A program made the translations under genes and the position numbers. DNA of 32,339 bases from SLID01 sp041667545. GTDB lineage: Bacteria; Omnitrophota; Gorgyraeia; Tantalellales; Tantalellaceae. Shown here in pieces: positions 14,862 to 22,203 of the stretch. The first letter of the stretch is position 1; every line of letters begins with the position of its first letter. The DNA is taken from NCBI GenBank assembly GCA_041667545.1, contig JBAYES010000020.1, positions 1 through 32,339 of the forward strand. Reading direction: 5' to 3'. The notes under the pieces were generated by a model, which worked only from the letters and a program-made list of their open reading frames with translations, had not been told where the DNA came from and searched no databases.

Positions 14862-14894
14862 ATGTTCGATCTTTCCGTAAAAAAATATTTAAAG
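14862..14894 (+). repeat. 33-bp direct repeat, right copy
   Basis: This is the second copy of 14578-14610 with one difference (CCG for CCC). It ends four bases before the -35 hexamer of the hsp20 promoter. Confidence 0.9.
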
Positions 14895-14898
14895 ACAC

Positions 14899-14926
14899 TT
14901 GACAAGAAAATAGTTTTGTGTAAAAT
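14899..14926 (+). promoter_or_regulatory. Promoter of the hsp20 operon
   Basis: TTGACA (14899-14904), a 16-base spacer and TAAAAT (14921-14926). The predicted transcript start falls about ten bases before the CIRCE operator. Confidence 0.85.
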
Positions 14927-14940
14927 ATTTTTTGAGAGAG

Positions 14941-14967
14941 TTAGCACTCTACTAATAAGAGTGCTAA
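14941..14967 (+). promoter_or_regulatory. CIRCE operator (HrcA site)
   Basis: TTAGCACTC-N9-GAGTGCTAA, an exact consensus CIRCE element, lies between the promoter and the first hsp20 gene. CIRCE is bound by the repressor HrcA, which releases it on heat stress. hrcA itself is not in the window. Confidence 0.97.
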
Positions 14968-15001
14968 TAGTAAAACTTAACCATATTGGGAGGTGATAGT
15001 T

Positions 15002-15469
15002 ATGCAGATCGTACCTTGGAGAAGAAGAGAAGCATGGCAGCCTTTCGGGGAACTGGAAAGTCTGCAGAGCGAAATGAACAAGCTTTTCGACCTGTCTTTG
15101 GGAAGGTGGCCGGGCAGGAGTTCCGGGCTTATGGAAAGCGCGTGGAGCCCTACGGTCGATGTGTTGGAATCCAAAGATAATGTTATGGTGAAAGCCGATA
15201 TCCCCGGTCTTAAAAAAGAGGATATAGACATTTCCGTGCATGGGGATACTCTTACCATAAAGGGCGAAAAGAAAAACGAGAAAGATGTAAAAGAAAAGAA
15301 TTACGTGAAAACAGAGAGGTTTTACGGAAGTTTTAACAGGGCATTTACCCTTCCTTCAGAGGTAGATGCGGGTAAAGTAAAGGCTTCTTACAAAGAGGGG
15401 GTTTTGGAGATAACTCTTCCCAAAAAAGAGGATGCCAAACCCAAACAAATAAAAGTTGATGTGGAGTAG
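15002..15469 (+). CDS. Hsp20/alpha-crystallin small heat-shock protein
   Basis: A 155-residue cytosolic holdase. The N-terminal arm (residues 1-45, PWRRREAWQPFGELE...) precedes an alpha-crystallin domain: SPTVDVLESKDNVMVKADIPGL, GDTLTIKGEKK, GSFNRAFTLPSEVD and the A-x-x-x-x-G-V-L-x-I-x-x-P motif in ASYKEGVLEITLPK. The lysine-rich end carries the C-terminal I-x-V. It forms oligomers that bind unfolding proteins. The ATG at 15002 is preferred over GTG 14993 because GGGAGGTGA lies just upstream of it. The CIRCE element predicts HrcA-controlled heat induction. Confidence 0.95.
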   Translation: MQIVPWRRREAWQPFGELESLQSEMNKLFDLSLGRWPGRSSGLMESAWSPTVDVLESKDNVMVKADIPGLKKEDIDISVHGDTLTIKGEKKNEKDVKEKNYVKTERFYGSFNRAFTLPSEVDAGKVKASYKEGVLEITLPKKEDAKPKQIKVDVE

Positions 15470-15485
15470 AAGGTTCTCCTACTTG

Positions 15486-15497
15486 TGAACTCCAAAA
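15486..15497 (+). repeat. 12-bp target-site duplication, left of element D
   Basis: TGAACTCCAAAA is repeated exactly at 15649-15660, on the far side of element D. Confidence 0.8.
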
Positions 15498-15648
15498 GGG
15501 TTCTGCGAAATAGCGTTTTCACGTCGTTGCGAGGGAGCGAAGCGACCGAAGCAATCTTATAACTTGTTATATTTGTTGAGATTTTTTCGTCACTCACTTC
15601 GTTCGTTCCTCGCAAAGACGTTATAAAAGTACATTTTGCAGAACTCTA
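15498..15648. repeat. Foldback element copy D (TTCTGCAAAAT family)
   Basis: A 151-bp element with GGGTTCTGCGAAATAGCG on the left and AGAGTTCTGCAAAATGTAC read inward from the right. The interior is the shortest of the family, holding the GCGAGGGAGCGAAGCGACCG and CTTCGTTCGTTCCTCGC arms plus a CTTATAACTTG module. A 12-bp direct repeat flanks it. It separates the two hsp20 genes and ends 27 bases before the second start. Confidence 0.88.
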
Positions 15649-15660
15649 TGAACTCCAAAA
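15649..15660 (+). repeat. 12-bp target-site duplication, right of element D
   Basis: This exact second copy of TGAACTCCAAAA (15486-15497) lies just before the ribosome binding site of the second hsp20 gene. Confidence 0.8.
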
Positions 15661-15674
15661 TACAGGAGGATATC

Positions 15675-16028
15675 ATGATAGAACAGAATTGCGAAAACAG
15701 GGTGGTCCATCCGGCGGTTAACATTTTGGAAACTGAAAAAGAGGTTGTAATAGAGGCCGAGATGACGGGTCTTAGCAAGGACGATATTTCCCTGGATGTA
15801 AAGGGTGACGAGCTTACCCTTATAGGAAAACGTCAAGGTTATACGGTTCCCGAAGGATATACCGCTGTGTATACGGAGAGGTGCCCTTTCGAATATTCCA
15901 GAACATTCATACTCGGTGACGAGGTGAAAAGAGAAGGGATAGCCGCTAAATATGACGGAGGGATATTACGCGTAACGGTGCCTAAAGCCGACAAGGTACA
16001 GCCTAAAAAGATCGAAATAACGGGCTGA
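15675..16028 (+). CDS. Second Hsp20-family protein, minimal length
   Basis: A 117-residue alpha-crystallin-domain protein with almost no N-terminal arm. HPAVNILETEKEVVIEAEMTG, GDELTLIGKRQ and the A-x-x-x-x-G-I-L-x-V-x-x-P match (AAKYDGGILRVTVPK) define the domain. The motif CPFEYSRTFIL replaces the usual G-x-F-x-R-x-F-x-L. It probably joins or modulates oligomers of the upstream Hsp20. AGGAGG precedes ATG 15675; a frame beginning at 15636 would start inside element D and is not used. It is likely co-transcribed with the first gene, reading through element D. Confidence 0.9.
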   Translation: MIEQNCENRVVHPAVNILETEKEVVIEAEMTGLSKDDISLDVKGDELTLIGKRQGYTVPEGYTAVYTERCPFEYSRTFILGDEVKREGIAAKYDGGILRVTVPKADKVQPKKIEITG

Positions 16029-16052
16029 ATACGAATCTAAGGAAAAACCGCG

Positions 16053-17054
16053 TCAGCTCCGGTTCGCGTTACAGAGGATCTCTGATATCACATTCGTGTA
16101 GTCCATGCCAAGGGAGGCGGCCTGTCTGATCAGGCCGCTGTCCGGGCTTATGTCGGGGTTGGGGTTAATGTCAAGAACATATAGCTCTCCGTTCTTTTCT
16201 CGAAGATCCACTCTGAAGTACTTCGTACATCCCACTGCCTTGGCCGCTCGGCGGCTTATGTCAATAATGTCGTTTCTATATTCAGGATCTTTTTTGTCAA
16301 GAACGCGCGGCATGAGCTTTTTATACTCAGTTGTGTTTTCTTTCCATTTAGAGCTGAAGTTGAGGTACGAAGGACAATCGGCATGTTCTTCGTGATCCAT
16401 CAAAGATATCCCCAGATTTTCATAGGGATAGTCACCAAGGAAAGCCGCGTTGAACTCTTTCCCGGGAATGAATTCTTCCACAATAAGTCCTCCTGGAAAA
16501 CATTTTAATTTTGTTTTTAGGGCATCACGAAGTTCTTCAGGCGTCAGTGCCAGGGAGATTTCGTCTATCCCTACGCTCGCGTCCTCGAAAGCGGGTTTTA
16601 CGAAAACCGGGAAAAAATATGTTTCCGGGCTCAAGGCTGCAATGTTCTTAATAAGAGCACCAGCAGGCGTCTTAATGCCGTTCTCAGCCAGGATCTTTTT
16701 GGTTTTGTGTTTATCGAGGCATGTCTCGAGCGCCGCAGAGTTGTTCCCGGTGAAAGGTATTTTTTCCTTTTCGAGCATGCGGACAAAAGTGGACTCACTT
16801 TCCGGCCTTCCGGGAAAACCTTCGAACAGGTTGAAAACACAGTCGGGAGAGATGTCACGTATCTTCGTAATAAAACTTTGCGGGGAAGATATAAAAATAT
16901 TTTTGCGTATCCCAAAACATTCCGCGAAGTACCCCAGGGCGCTTAAGCTGTTCAAGACGGCATCACGGCATTTGAAAACTGCCGTGACATCCTCCGAAGT
17001 ATAATCTCCCATGCCGAAGACGACCAGTATCTTTTTAAAGGTTTTTTCTTTCAT
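16053..17054 (-). CDS. D-alanine--D-alanine ligase-like ATP-grasp protein
   Basis: A 333-residue ATP-grasp enzyme. The N-terminal domain has DCVFNLFEGFPGRPESE (substrate side), followed by VFVKPAFEDASVGI (nucleotide loop), VEEFIPGKEFNAAFLG, and RVDLREKNGELYVLDINPNPDISPDSG with the Mg-binding acidic/asparagine residues. These match Ddl-type ligases that form peptide-like bonds through an acyl-phosphate. True Ddl usually has a glycine-rich HGxxGEDG motif; here the corresponding FEGFPGRPE differs, so the substrate may not be D-alanine. The ATG at 17054 follows AAGGA. It is convergent with the hsp20 pair and divergent from the STAS gene. Confidence 0.85.
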   Translation of the reverse strand: MKEKTFKKILVVFGMGDYTSEDVTAVFKCRDAVLNSLSALGYFAECFGIRKNIFISSPQSFITKIRDISPDCVFNLFEGFPGRPESESTFVRMLEKEKIPFTGNNSAALETCLDKHKTKKILAENGIKTPAGALIKNIAALSPETYFFPVFVKPAFEDASVGIDEISLALTPEELRDALKTKLKCFPGGLIVEEFIPGKEFNAAFLGDYPYENLGISLMDHEEHADCPSYLNFSSKWKENTTEYKKLMPRVLDKKDPEYRNDIIDISRRAAKAVGCTKYFRVDLREKNGELYVLDINPNPDISPDSGLIRQAASLGMDYTNVISEILCNANRS

Positions 17055-17129
17055 AGTTTTCCTTTTTGTTCGGAATATTATTTCGTATCTTATACCATGA
17101 TGGTGAGGCGGGCAACTTAAAAACGTTGT

Positions 17130-17157
17130 TTGAAGAAACGGGGTTTCGTAGTAAAAT
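17130..17157 (+). promoter_or_regulatory. Predicted promoter of the STAS gene pair
   Basis: TTGAAG (17130-17135), a 16-base spacer and TAAAAT (17152-17157), 40 bases before the start codon. Confidence 0.5.
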
Positions 17158-17196
17158 ATCAGTCAAGGATAACTCTTATGTTATCAAGGAGGGGGT

Positions 17197-17589
17197 ATGC
17201 CTGAAAAAGTCATCGTAGAAGACAAGACCAACGGGGTCTTTGTTGTTACAGTGGAATGTGCTATAGATTTTGAAACTTACCAGGATGTGAAAAATGCCAT
17301 CAAACCTCTTCTTGTTAAGACCACAAGGATTATAATCGTAGACATGAAAGGGGTTGAATACATAAGTAGTGTGGGTATAGGCGTCATACTTAAGACCAAG
17401 ATGTTCATGGAAAGCATAGGAGGTAAGTTTATAATGATAGGCCTGAGACCCCAGGTGCATACTGTTTTCGAGATAATAAAGGCTCTTCCGCATATGCAGG
17501 TATTCGCGAGCATGGAGGAGGCGGATCATTATTTCATGACCATACAGCGTAACGAGATGGAAAAGAACAGAAAAGACCAGGAAAAATGA
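17197..17589 (+). CDS. STAS-domain anti-sigma factor antagonist
   Basis: A 130-residue protein with a single STAS domain (SpoIIAA/RsbV type): VVTVECAIDFETYQDVKNAI, IIIVDMKGVEYISSVGIGVI with the serine pair where a partner kinase phosphorylates, then LRPQVHTVFEIIKALPHMQVF. A charged tail of about 20 residues follows. Such proteins bind anti-sigma kinases and release a sigma factor when unphosphorylated; no kinase or sigma gene is adjacent. AAGGAGGGGGT precedes the ATG. The stop overlaps the next start by four bases (ATGA), so the unknown downstream protein is probably made with it. Confidence 0.9.
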   Translation: MPEKVIVEDKTNGVFVVTVECAIDFETYQDVKNAIKPLLVKTTRIIIVDMKGVEYISSVGIGVILKTKMFMESIGGKFIMIGLRPQVHTVFEIIKALPHMQVFASMEEADHYFMTIQRNEMEKNRKDQEK

Positions 17590-18242
17590 ACGATATAAGA
17601 TCGCGTGGGATAAAGAACATCGAGAACCGCATGGCAGGCATTGAAAGCTCGGATATGCGCTACAAAGTACTTGAAAGCGCTAAGGGTTTCAAGACTTCCT
17701 GGATACTTCTCGGGCAGGCTCTTTTTACTGTTTGGAAAGATAAACTGTACAAAGAATGGGGTTATCAGGAATTCGAGGCGTATGTTTTAAAAGAAATAGG
17801 CATAAAAAAGCAGACAGCTCTTAAACTTCTGAGATCTTATTCTTTTCTTGAGAAAGAAGAGCCCAGATATCTTGAAAGGGATATCGCCGGACAAGAAGCC
17901 CCGGCAAGTGTTCCTACATACGAATCGGTCGATGTTTTGCGTCTTGCCAAAGAACGAAAAGATCTGGACAGATCCGATTACGCTCGGGTGAGAAAATATG
18001 TGCTTGAGGAAGGTAAGGACGTTGACTACGTAAAAAAGGATCTTGCCTGTATAATAAAGGAAAGGAACGAAGCGGATCCGGACGAGACCGCGGCAAAAAA
18101 GAGAACAACTCTTCTTAAGAGGCTTTTAAGCGTTCTCAGGTCCGTGAGGACCGAACTTAAGGCTTCGAAAAGTATGCCGCAGAACATGATGAAGGAGATA
18201 GACGCGCTTATCAGCAACGTGGAACTGGAAATAGAAAATTAA
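17586..18242 (+). CDS. Uncharacterised helical protein coupled to the STAS gene
   Basis: A 218-residue cytosolic protein that I do not recognise. Residues 30-95 (FKTSWILLGQALFTVWKDKLYKEWG..F..YVLKEIGIKKQTALKLLRSYSFLE) look like a helical module with a helix-turn-helix flavour, loosely like DUF3102-type proteins. The middle (PTYESVDVLRLAKERKDL) is polar. The C-terminal 60 residues are strongly charged and may form a coiled coil. There is no signal peptide or membrane segment. It is translationally coupled to the STAS protein by ATGA, so it is a candidate effector or partner of that switch. Confidence 0.75.
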   Translation: MNDIRSRGIKNIENRMAGIESSDMRYKVLESAKGFKTSWILLGQALFTVWKDKLYKEWGYQEFEAYVLKEIGIKKQTALKLLRSYSFLEKEEPRYLERDIAGQEAPASVPTYESVDVLRLAKERKDLDRSDYARVRKYVLEEGKDVDYVKKDLACIIKERNEADPDETAAKKRTTLLKRLLSVLRSVRTELKASKSMPQNMMKEIDALISNVELEIEN

Positions 18243-18262
18243 CCGAACGATCCGGAAACATT

Positions 18263-18291
18263 TTGACAAGAAGGTACTTTTGTAGTAGTAT
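18263..18291 (+). promoter_or_regulatory. Promoter immediately before the citrate synthase start
   Basis: TTGACA (18263-18268), a 17-base spacer and TAGTAT (18286-18291). The predicted transcript start is about 18298, only three bases before the ATG, so the message may be nearly leaderless. Confidence 0.6.
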
Positions 18292-18300
18292 TGCGGAGCT

Positions 18301-19713
18301 ATGAACGAATTACATCAAAAAACCCGGCATATAACAGATCTTATACTTAAGGCCGCTTGTGAAGCTCGAAAAGAGACGGACGCGGACGGAGGGTATGCTT
18401 CTTCAGGTCCTGTGAAATGGCCCGTTAGCTGTACGGTCGGTCCCGGACTTGAAGGCGCCATAGCCTGCGAGAGCAAGGTGGGATATGTTAACGGCATAAA
18501 AGGTTCCCTGATATACAGGGGCTACGATGTATTCGACCTTTGCGCCTATTCTACTTTTGAGGAAGTTTCTTATCTTCTTCTCTTCGGTAAATTACCCACG
18601 GCATCGGAATTCGATATTTTCAAGAGAGAGATATCAAGGTACATGGCTGTTCCGGCGACATTGAGGCTTTTAATGAGTTTTCCTATAGAAAGTTTTAATG
18701 CCATGGCGGCCCTGAGAATGGGAGCTCATTTTTTAAGGCGGGAATTTTCCAATGTCGACAGGGACGATTATAAATCCGATGTAGAAAATGTTATCGGTTC
18801 GGATGAGGATTCTATCGCAATGGAAACTACGCCCCGGGGGGAAAAAAGGGCGATATACGAATTTCACGAGAAACGGGATAAAAAGGAAGCCGCGGAAGAC
18901 GATGGAAGGTATAATCCGGCCACAGGGTACAGGTCATGCTACAGTCTTATAGGCGGTGTGGCCAGTATGGCCGCCGCCATAAAAAGGATAAGAGAAAGGC
19001 ATTTGCCCATAGAACCGCGTCCGGATATGAGCCATGCCGCTAATTTGCTGTATATGATGACAGGTAAAGTGCCTACTCCCGAAGAAGAACGAATTGTAGA
19101 TGTGTCTCTTATCTTGCATGCCGACCATGGTATGAACGCCAGCACTTTTGCCTCTATGGTGGTAGCTTCGACAATGTCCGACATGTATTTTTCGGTAGGC
19201 GCCGGTATCGCGGCTCTCAACGGCCCCCTGCACGGGGGAGCGAACGAACAGGTAGTGAACATGCTTAACGAAATAGGCAGTGTCGATAATGTTAAGAAAT
19301 GGTTTGATTCAGCCGTGGCGGAAAAGAAGAAAATAATGGGTTTCGGCCACAGGGTGTACAAAGCATACGACCCCAGAGCAAGAGTGCTTATGCCCCTCGC
19401 GGAATATTTCGCCAAAACAAATACGAGGTTATCGGGAATGTTCGATATAGCAAAGTCTTTGGAAAAAGAAGTTGTTAATAAGCTCGGAAAAGAAAAAAAG
19501 ATATTTCCGAATGTGGATTTTTATTCGGGCATCCTGTACCAGTCGCTGGGAATACCCAAGGAAATGTTTACTCCTATATTCGCCGTTAGCAGAGTTTCCG
19601 GATGGACCGCGAGGGTCATGGAATATCTGGAAAATAACCGTATTTTCAGGCCCCGGGCGATATATTCCGGGACTTTTGACGAGAAATACATCCCTCTTCG
19701 CGAAAGAAAATAA
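18301..19713 (+). CDS. gltA: Citrate synthase with an extra acidic segment
   Basis: A 470-residue enzyme that condenses oxaloacetate and acetyl-CoA to citrate. The catalytic residues are H311 (NGPLHGGANE), H350 (GFGHRVYK) and D406 (NVDFYSG), and the CoA/substrate region RVSGWTARVMEYLENN is intact. Compared with usual bacterial enzymes (about 370-430 residues) there is an N-terminal extension of about 45 residues. A charged segment of roughly 60 residues also sits at about 148-212, in the small/large domain region where others have a short loop. A methylcitrate synthase role cannot be excluded. The ATG at 18301 has only a close GGAG. No other TCA-cycle gene is nearby. Confidence 0.9.
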   Translation: MNELHQKTRHITDLILKAACEARKETDADGGYASSGPVKWPVSCTVGPGLEGAIACESKVGYVNGIKGSLIYRGYDVFDLCAYSTFEEVSYLLLFGKLPTASEFDIFKREISRYMAVPATLRLLMSFPIESFNAMAALRMGAHFLRREFSNVDRDDYKSDVENVIGSDEDSIAMETTPRGEKRAIYEFHEKRDKKEAAEDDGRYNPATGYRSCYSLIGGVASMAAAIKRIRERHLPIEPRPDMSHAANLLYMMTGKVPTPEEERIVDVSLILHADHGMNASTFASMVVASTMSDMYFSVGAGIAALNGPLHGGANEQVVNMLNEIGSVDNVKKWFDSAVAEKKKIMGFGHRVYKAYDPRARVLMPLAEYFAKTNTRLSGMFDIAKSLEKEVVNKLGKEKKIFPNVDFYSGILYQSLGIPKEMFTPIFAVSRVSGWTARVMEYLENNRIFRPRAIYSGTFDEKYIPLRERK

Positions 19714-19733
19714 TCTGACATTTTCATTGTCCC

Positions 19734-19761
19734 TTGACCACTTGCTGTGAGATGCTACAAT
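19734..19761 (+). promoter_or_regulatory. Predicted promoter of the nucleotidyltransferase/TPM/LemA genes
   Basis: TTGACC (19734-19739), a 16-base spacer and TACAAT (19756-19761), about 50 bases before the start at 19813. Confidence 0.6.
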
Positions 19762-19812
19762 AGGTGTCTTAACGGTGTGGGTCTTCTGATCAACAAGCCG
19801 CGGGAGGTAGAA

Positions 19813-20562
19813 ATGTCCGTATCCGGCATTATTAACATTGAAAAATTTCAACCGGAAGTAAAAATGAAATTCTTCCCTTATCTCGAAACTATGCTTGAGA
19901 CGCATGGCGACAATGTTATTTCGGTTTTTGTCTACGGGTCGGCCGCGGCCGGATCGTATATCAAAGGTGTCTCAGACATCAATTCGGCTATCGTTTTCAG
20001 GGAATTAAAATTCCCCGTTCTTAAAAAGAGCCTGAAAATAGTGTCCAAGGGTATATCGGACTCGGTATCGGCGCCTCTTTTCCTTACCCGGGAATATATT
20101 TCATCTTCGCTGGATGTTTTCCCCATAGAATTCACGGATATGAAGGAAAACCATATTCTCGTTTACGGAGAGGATATTCTTTCAGGTATCACTGTCAAAG
20201 GCGAACATACGCGCCTTTTCTGCGAACAGCAGTTAAAAGGAAAGCTTGTGCGAATACGCGAGGCGTATCTTGAAGTGGGCCTGAGCAGAAAGGGGATGGT
20301 GTCTTTGCTGAAAGAGTCTCTGAGTTCGCTTATCCCCGTTTTCAGGAACCTAATACGGCTTACAGGTGAAGTTCCTCCCCTTGATAAATCGGGGATAATA
20401 GAGCGTATGTCTGTCATATTCGGTCTTGATGGGGAGATGTTCCTGCATATTCATAGAAGCTCGGCAAAACAGGAGAAGATAGTTTCAGGCGAAGAAGACG
20501 GGTTAGTAGACAGCTTTATTTCCGAAGTGGAAAAACTTTCAATAGCGGTGGATAGACTTTGA
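19813..20562 (+). CDS. Nucleotidyltransferase-fold protein with altered metal site
   Basis: A 249-residue protein with a Pol-beta/MNT-like N-terminal domain: VFVYGSAAAGSYIKGVSDIN carries the GS motif (42-43) and the first acidic ligand D55. The second ligand, normally aspartate two residues later (DxD), is N57. That change suggests reduced or lost nucleotidyl transfer unless another carboxylate substitutes. The C-terminal 100 residues are helical (LLKESLSSLIPVFRNLIRL), as in proteins that pair this fold with a helical substrate domain. GGGAGG precedes ATG 19813. It is followed without a gap by the TPM gene. The substrate is unknown. Confidence 0.75.
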   Translation: MSVSGIINIEKFQPEVKMKFFPYLETMLETHGDNVISVFVYGSAAAGSYIKGVSDINSAIVFRELKFPVLKKSLKIVSKGISDSVSAPLFLTREYISSSLDVFPIEFTDMKENHILVYGEDILSGITVKGEHTRLFCEQQLKGKLVRIREAYLEVGLSRKGMVSLLKESLSSLIPVFRNLIRLTGEVPPLDKSGIIERMSVIFGLDGEMFLHIHRSSAKQEKIVSGEEDGLVDSFISEVEKLSIAVDRL

Positions 20563-20573
20563 CGACAAAAACT

Positions 20574-21350
20574 ATGAAGACAGCTAAATGTATTATTGGG
20601 GCCCTTCTTCTCGAGGCTGTTCTCTTTTCTTTTTCCGTTTTCGGAGAATCGGCCTCTCTGCCGGATAGGCCCGCGGGATATGTTACAGACCTTGCCGATG
20701 TCATAGATCCCGAGGCGGCCAATGCCATAAACAGATTTGCTCTTGAACTTGAAAGAAAGACCGCTTCTCAGGTAGCGGTGGTAACCTTGAAGACGACCCG
20801 TCCTGAAACAATACAAGGCTATTCGGTCAGACTTTTTGATAAATGGAAAATAGGCCAAAAAGGCAAGGATAACGGGGTTCTTATACTGGTAGCTGTAGAT
20901 GACCGTATGGCCTGGATAACTACAGGATATGGTATAGAGGGGATAATACCGGATGTAGTGGCCAACAAAATCGTAAGAGATCTGATGGTGCCTTCCTTCA
21001 GGAAAGGGGACTATTCTGAAGGAGTTCTCAATTCGGCGGTAGCAGTCATAAGTCTTATTGCCAAAGAGCATGATGTGGCCATAACCGGAAAAGAGGATAG
21101 TGTTCATAAATCTATCGCGCGGGAAGCCGGCGGGCTTGAGGTATTGTTCACATTGATATTTTTTGTTATGATATTCGGTATGCGTTCCGGGCTTTTCGGA
21201 TTTTTTCTGTTAGGTTCCATGGCGGGAGGAAGAAGAAGGGGCGGAGCCTGGCATGGAACCGGCTATGGAAGTTCGGGAGGCGCTTTTGGAGGATTCGGCG
21301 GTTTCGGCGGAGGAATGACCGGCGGAGGCGGCGGAGGCGGAGGATGGTAA
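20574..21350 (+). CDS. TPM-domain (YgcG-type) exported membrane protein
   Basis: A 258-residue protein with a signal peptide (residues 1-24), a TPM domain (LPDRPAGYVTDLADVIDPEAA ... QVAVVTLKTTRPETIQGYSVRLFDKWKIGQKGKDNGVLILVAVDDRMAWITTGYGIEG), one membrane segment near 200, and a glycine-rich C-terminus. TPM proteins face the periplasm; a photosystem-repair or phosphatase role is known for a plant relative, but the bacterial role is open. The ATG at 20574 gives a standard signal peptide; a TTG at 20559 overlapping the upstream stop is also possible. It is followed by lemA, the usual pairing for this family. Confidence 0.88.
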   Translation: MKTAKCIIGALLLEAVLFSFSVFGESASLPDRPAGYVTDLADVIDPEAANAINRFALELERKTASQVAVVTLKTTRPETIQGYSVRLFDKWKIGQKGKDNGVLILVAVDDRMAWITTGYGIEGIIPDVVANKIVRDLMVPSFRKGDYSEGVLNSAVAVISLIAKEHDVAITGKEDSVHKSIAREAGGLEVLFTLIFFVMIFGMRSGLFGFFLLGSMAGGRRRGGAWHGTGYGSSGGAFGGFGGFGGGMTGGGGGGGGW

Positions 21351-21379
21351 AATTTTGGTTTTAAAAAAGGGGTATGGAA

Positions 21380-21946
21380 ATGAAAAAAATATGGATAGTG
21401 CTTGGAGTAGCGGTTCTTTTGGGTGTTATGCTTTTTGGATGGTACCGGAGCGGTTACGACCAGGCTATCGCCAAGGATGAAGAGGTGAAGTCGGCCTGGG
21501 CTCAGGTAGAAAACCAGCTTCAGAGAAGGAACGACCTTATCCCGAACCTCGTAAACACCGTAAAAGGTTTCGCGTCACAGGAAATGGGTGTTTTTACGGA
21601 AGTTACAAAATTGCGAAGCCAGTGGTCCCAGGCGGGAACAATAGAAAGCAAGATAGATAATGCAAATCAGATGACGGGCGCGCTTTCCAAACTGCTCCTT
21701 GTTTCCGAAAACTATCCGGCGCTTAAGTCGAACGAGAACTTTCTGGCCTTGCAGGCGCAGCTTGAAGGCACAGAGAACAGAATAGCGGTTGAAAGGATGA
21801 GGTATAATCAGGCAGTAAAAGATCTTAACCGCTTTCAGAGATTGTTTTTTGGACGGTTTTTCGCGTCTCAGGCCGGCGTAGACGAACCCGCCGTATACTT
21901 TGAGGCCGATAAAACCGCGGCAGACGTTCCGACGTTGGTTTTTTAG
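21380..21946 (+). CDS. lemA: LemA-family protein
   Basis: A 188-residue protein with an N-terminal membrane anchor (residues 3-24) and a long helical domain: YDQAIAKDEEVKSAWAQVENQLQRRNDLIPNLVNTVKGFA, then VSENYPALKSNENFLALQAQLEGTENRIAVERMRYN, the LemA signature. The fold is a helical bundle outside the membrane. Function in most bacteria is undefined. The ATG at 21380 is chosen over 21374 because AAGGGG would otherwise sit only one base from the start. It is encoded just after the TPM protein, with which LemA typically travels. Confidence 0.92.
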   Translation: MKKIWIVLGVAVLLGVMLFGWYRSGYDQAIAKDEEVKSAWAQVENQLQRRNDLIPNLVNTVKGFASQEMGVFTEVTKLRSQWSQAGTIESKIDNANQMTGALSKLLLVSENYPALKSNENFLALQAQLEGTENRIAVERMRYNQAVKDLNRFQRLFFGRFFASQAGVDEPAVYFEADKTAADVPTLVF

Positions 21947-22189
21947 GTAAACGCGCTGCAATAAAACTATGTCAGCAGTTCAAAGACTTTGTGATAAAAA
22001 GTTGGTTTCTGGTTTTCCCCGCCGCCAGAGCGGAACGTCCAAGAACGCTGATCTTCTCCCCCAAAAAGTTGACATATGTATTTCCCCGGGATTTTCACAA
22101 TGGAAAAGCGCCTGTGGAATAAATCCGGATCGTTCGATATTATGCAAGCGAGTTTAGATAATATCAGAAAAATTATGTATGATTTTTTG
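21947..22189. other. Intergenic region before element E, no gene seen
   Basis: No coding frame is convincing. A TTGACA occurs at about 22066, but no -10 stands at good spacing; AT-rich sequence near 22140-22185 could hold the ATPase promoter. Without element E this sequence would lie about 20 bases from the ATPase start region. Confidence 0.4.
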
Positions 22190-22203
22190 ACGTTATTTTG
22201 AAT
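22190..22203 (+). repeat. 14-bp target-site duplication, left of element E
   Basis: ACGTTATTTTGAAT is repeated exactly at 22424-22437, immediately beyond the element. Confidence 0.93.

Noticed and set aside
15636..15674. Upstream ATG for the second hsp20 gene
   Set aside because: It lies inside element D; the ATG at 15675 has AGGAGG at the right distance and begins the conserved protein.
16105..17004. Plus-strand frames opposite the ATP-grasp gene
   Set aside because: They are serine/leucine-rich shadow frames with no ribosome binding sites; the minus strand has all ATP-grasp motifs.
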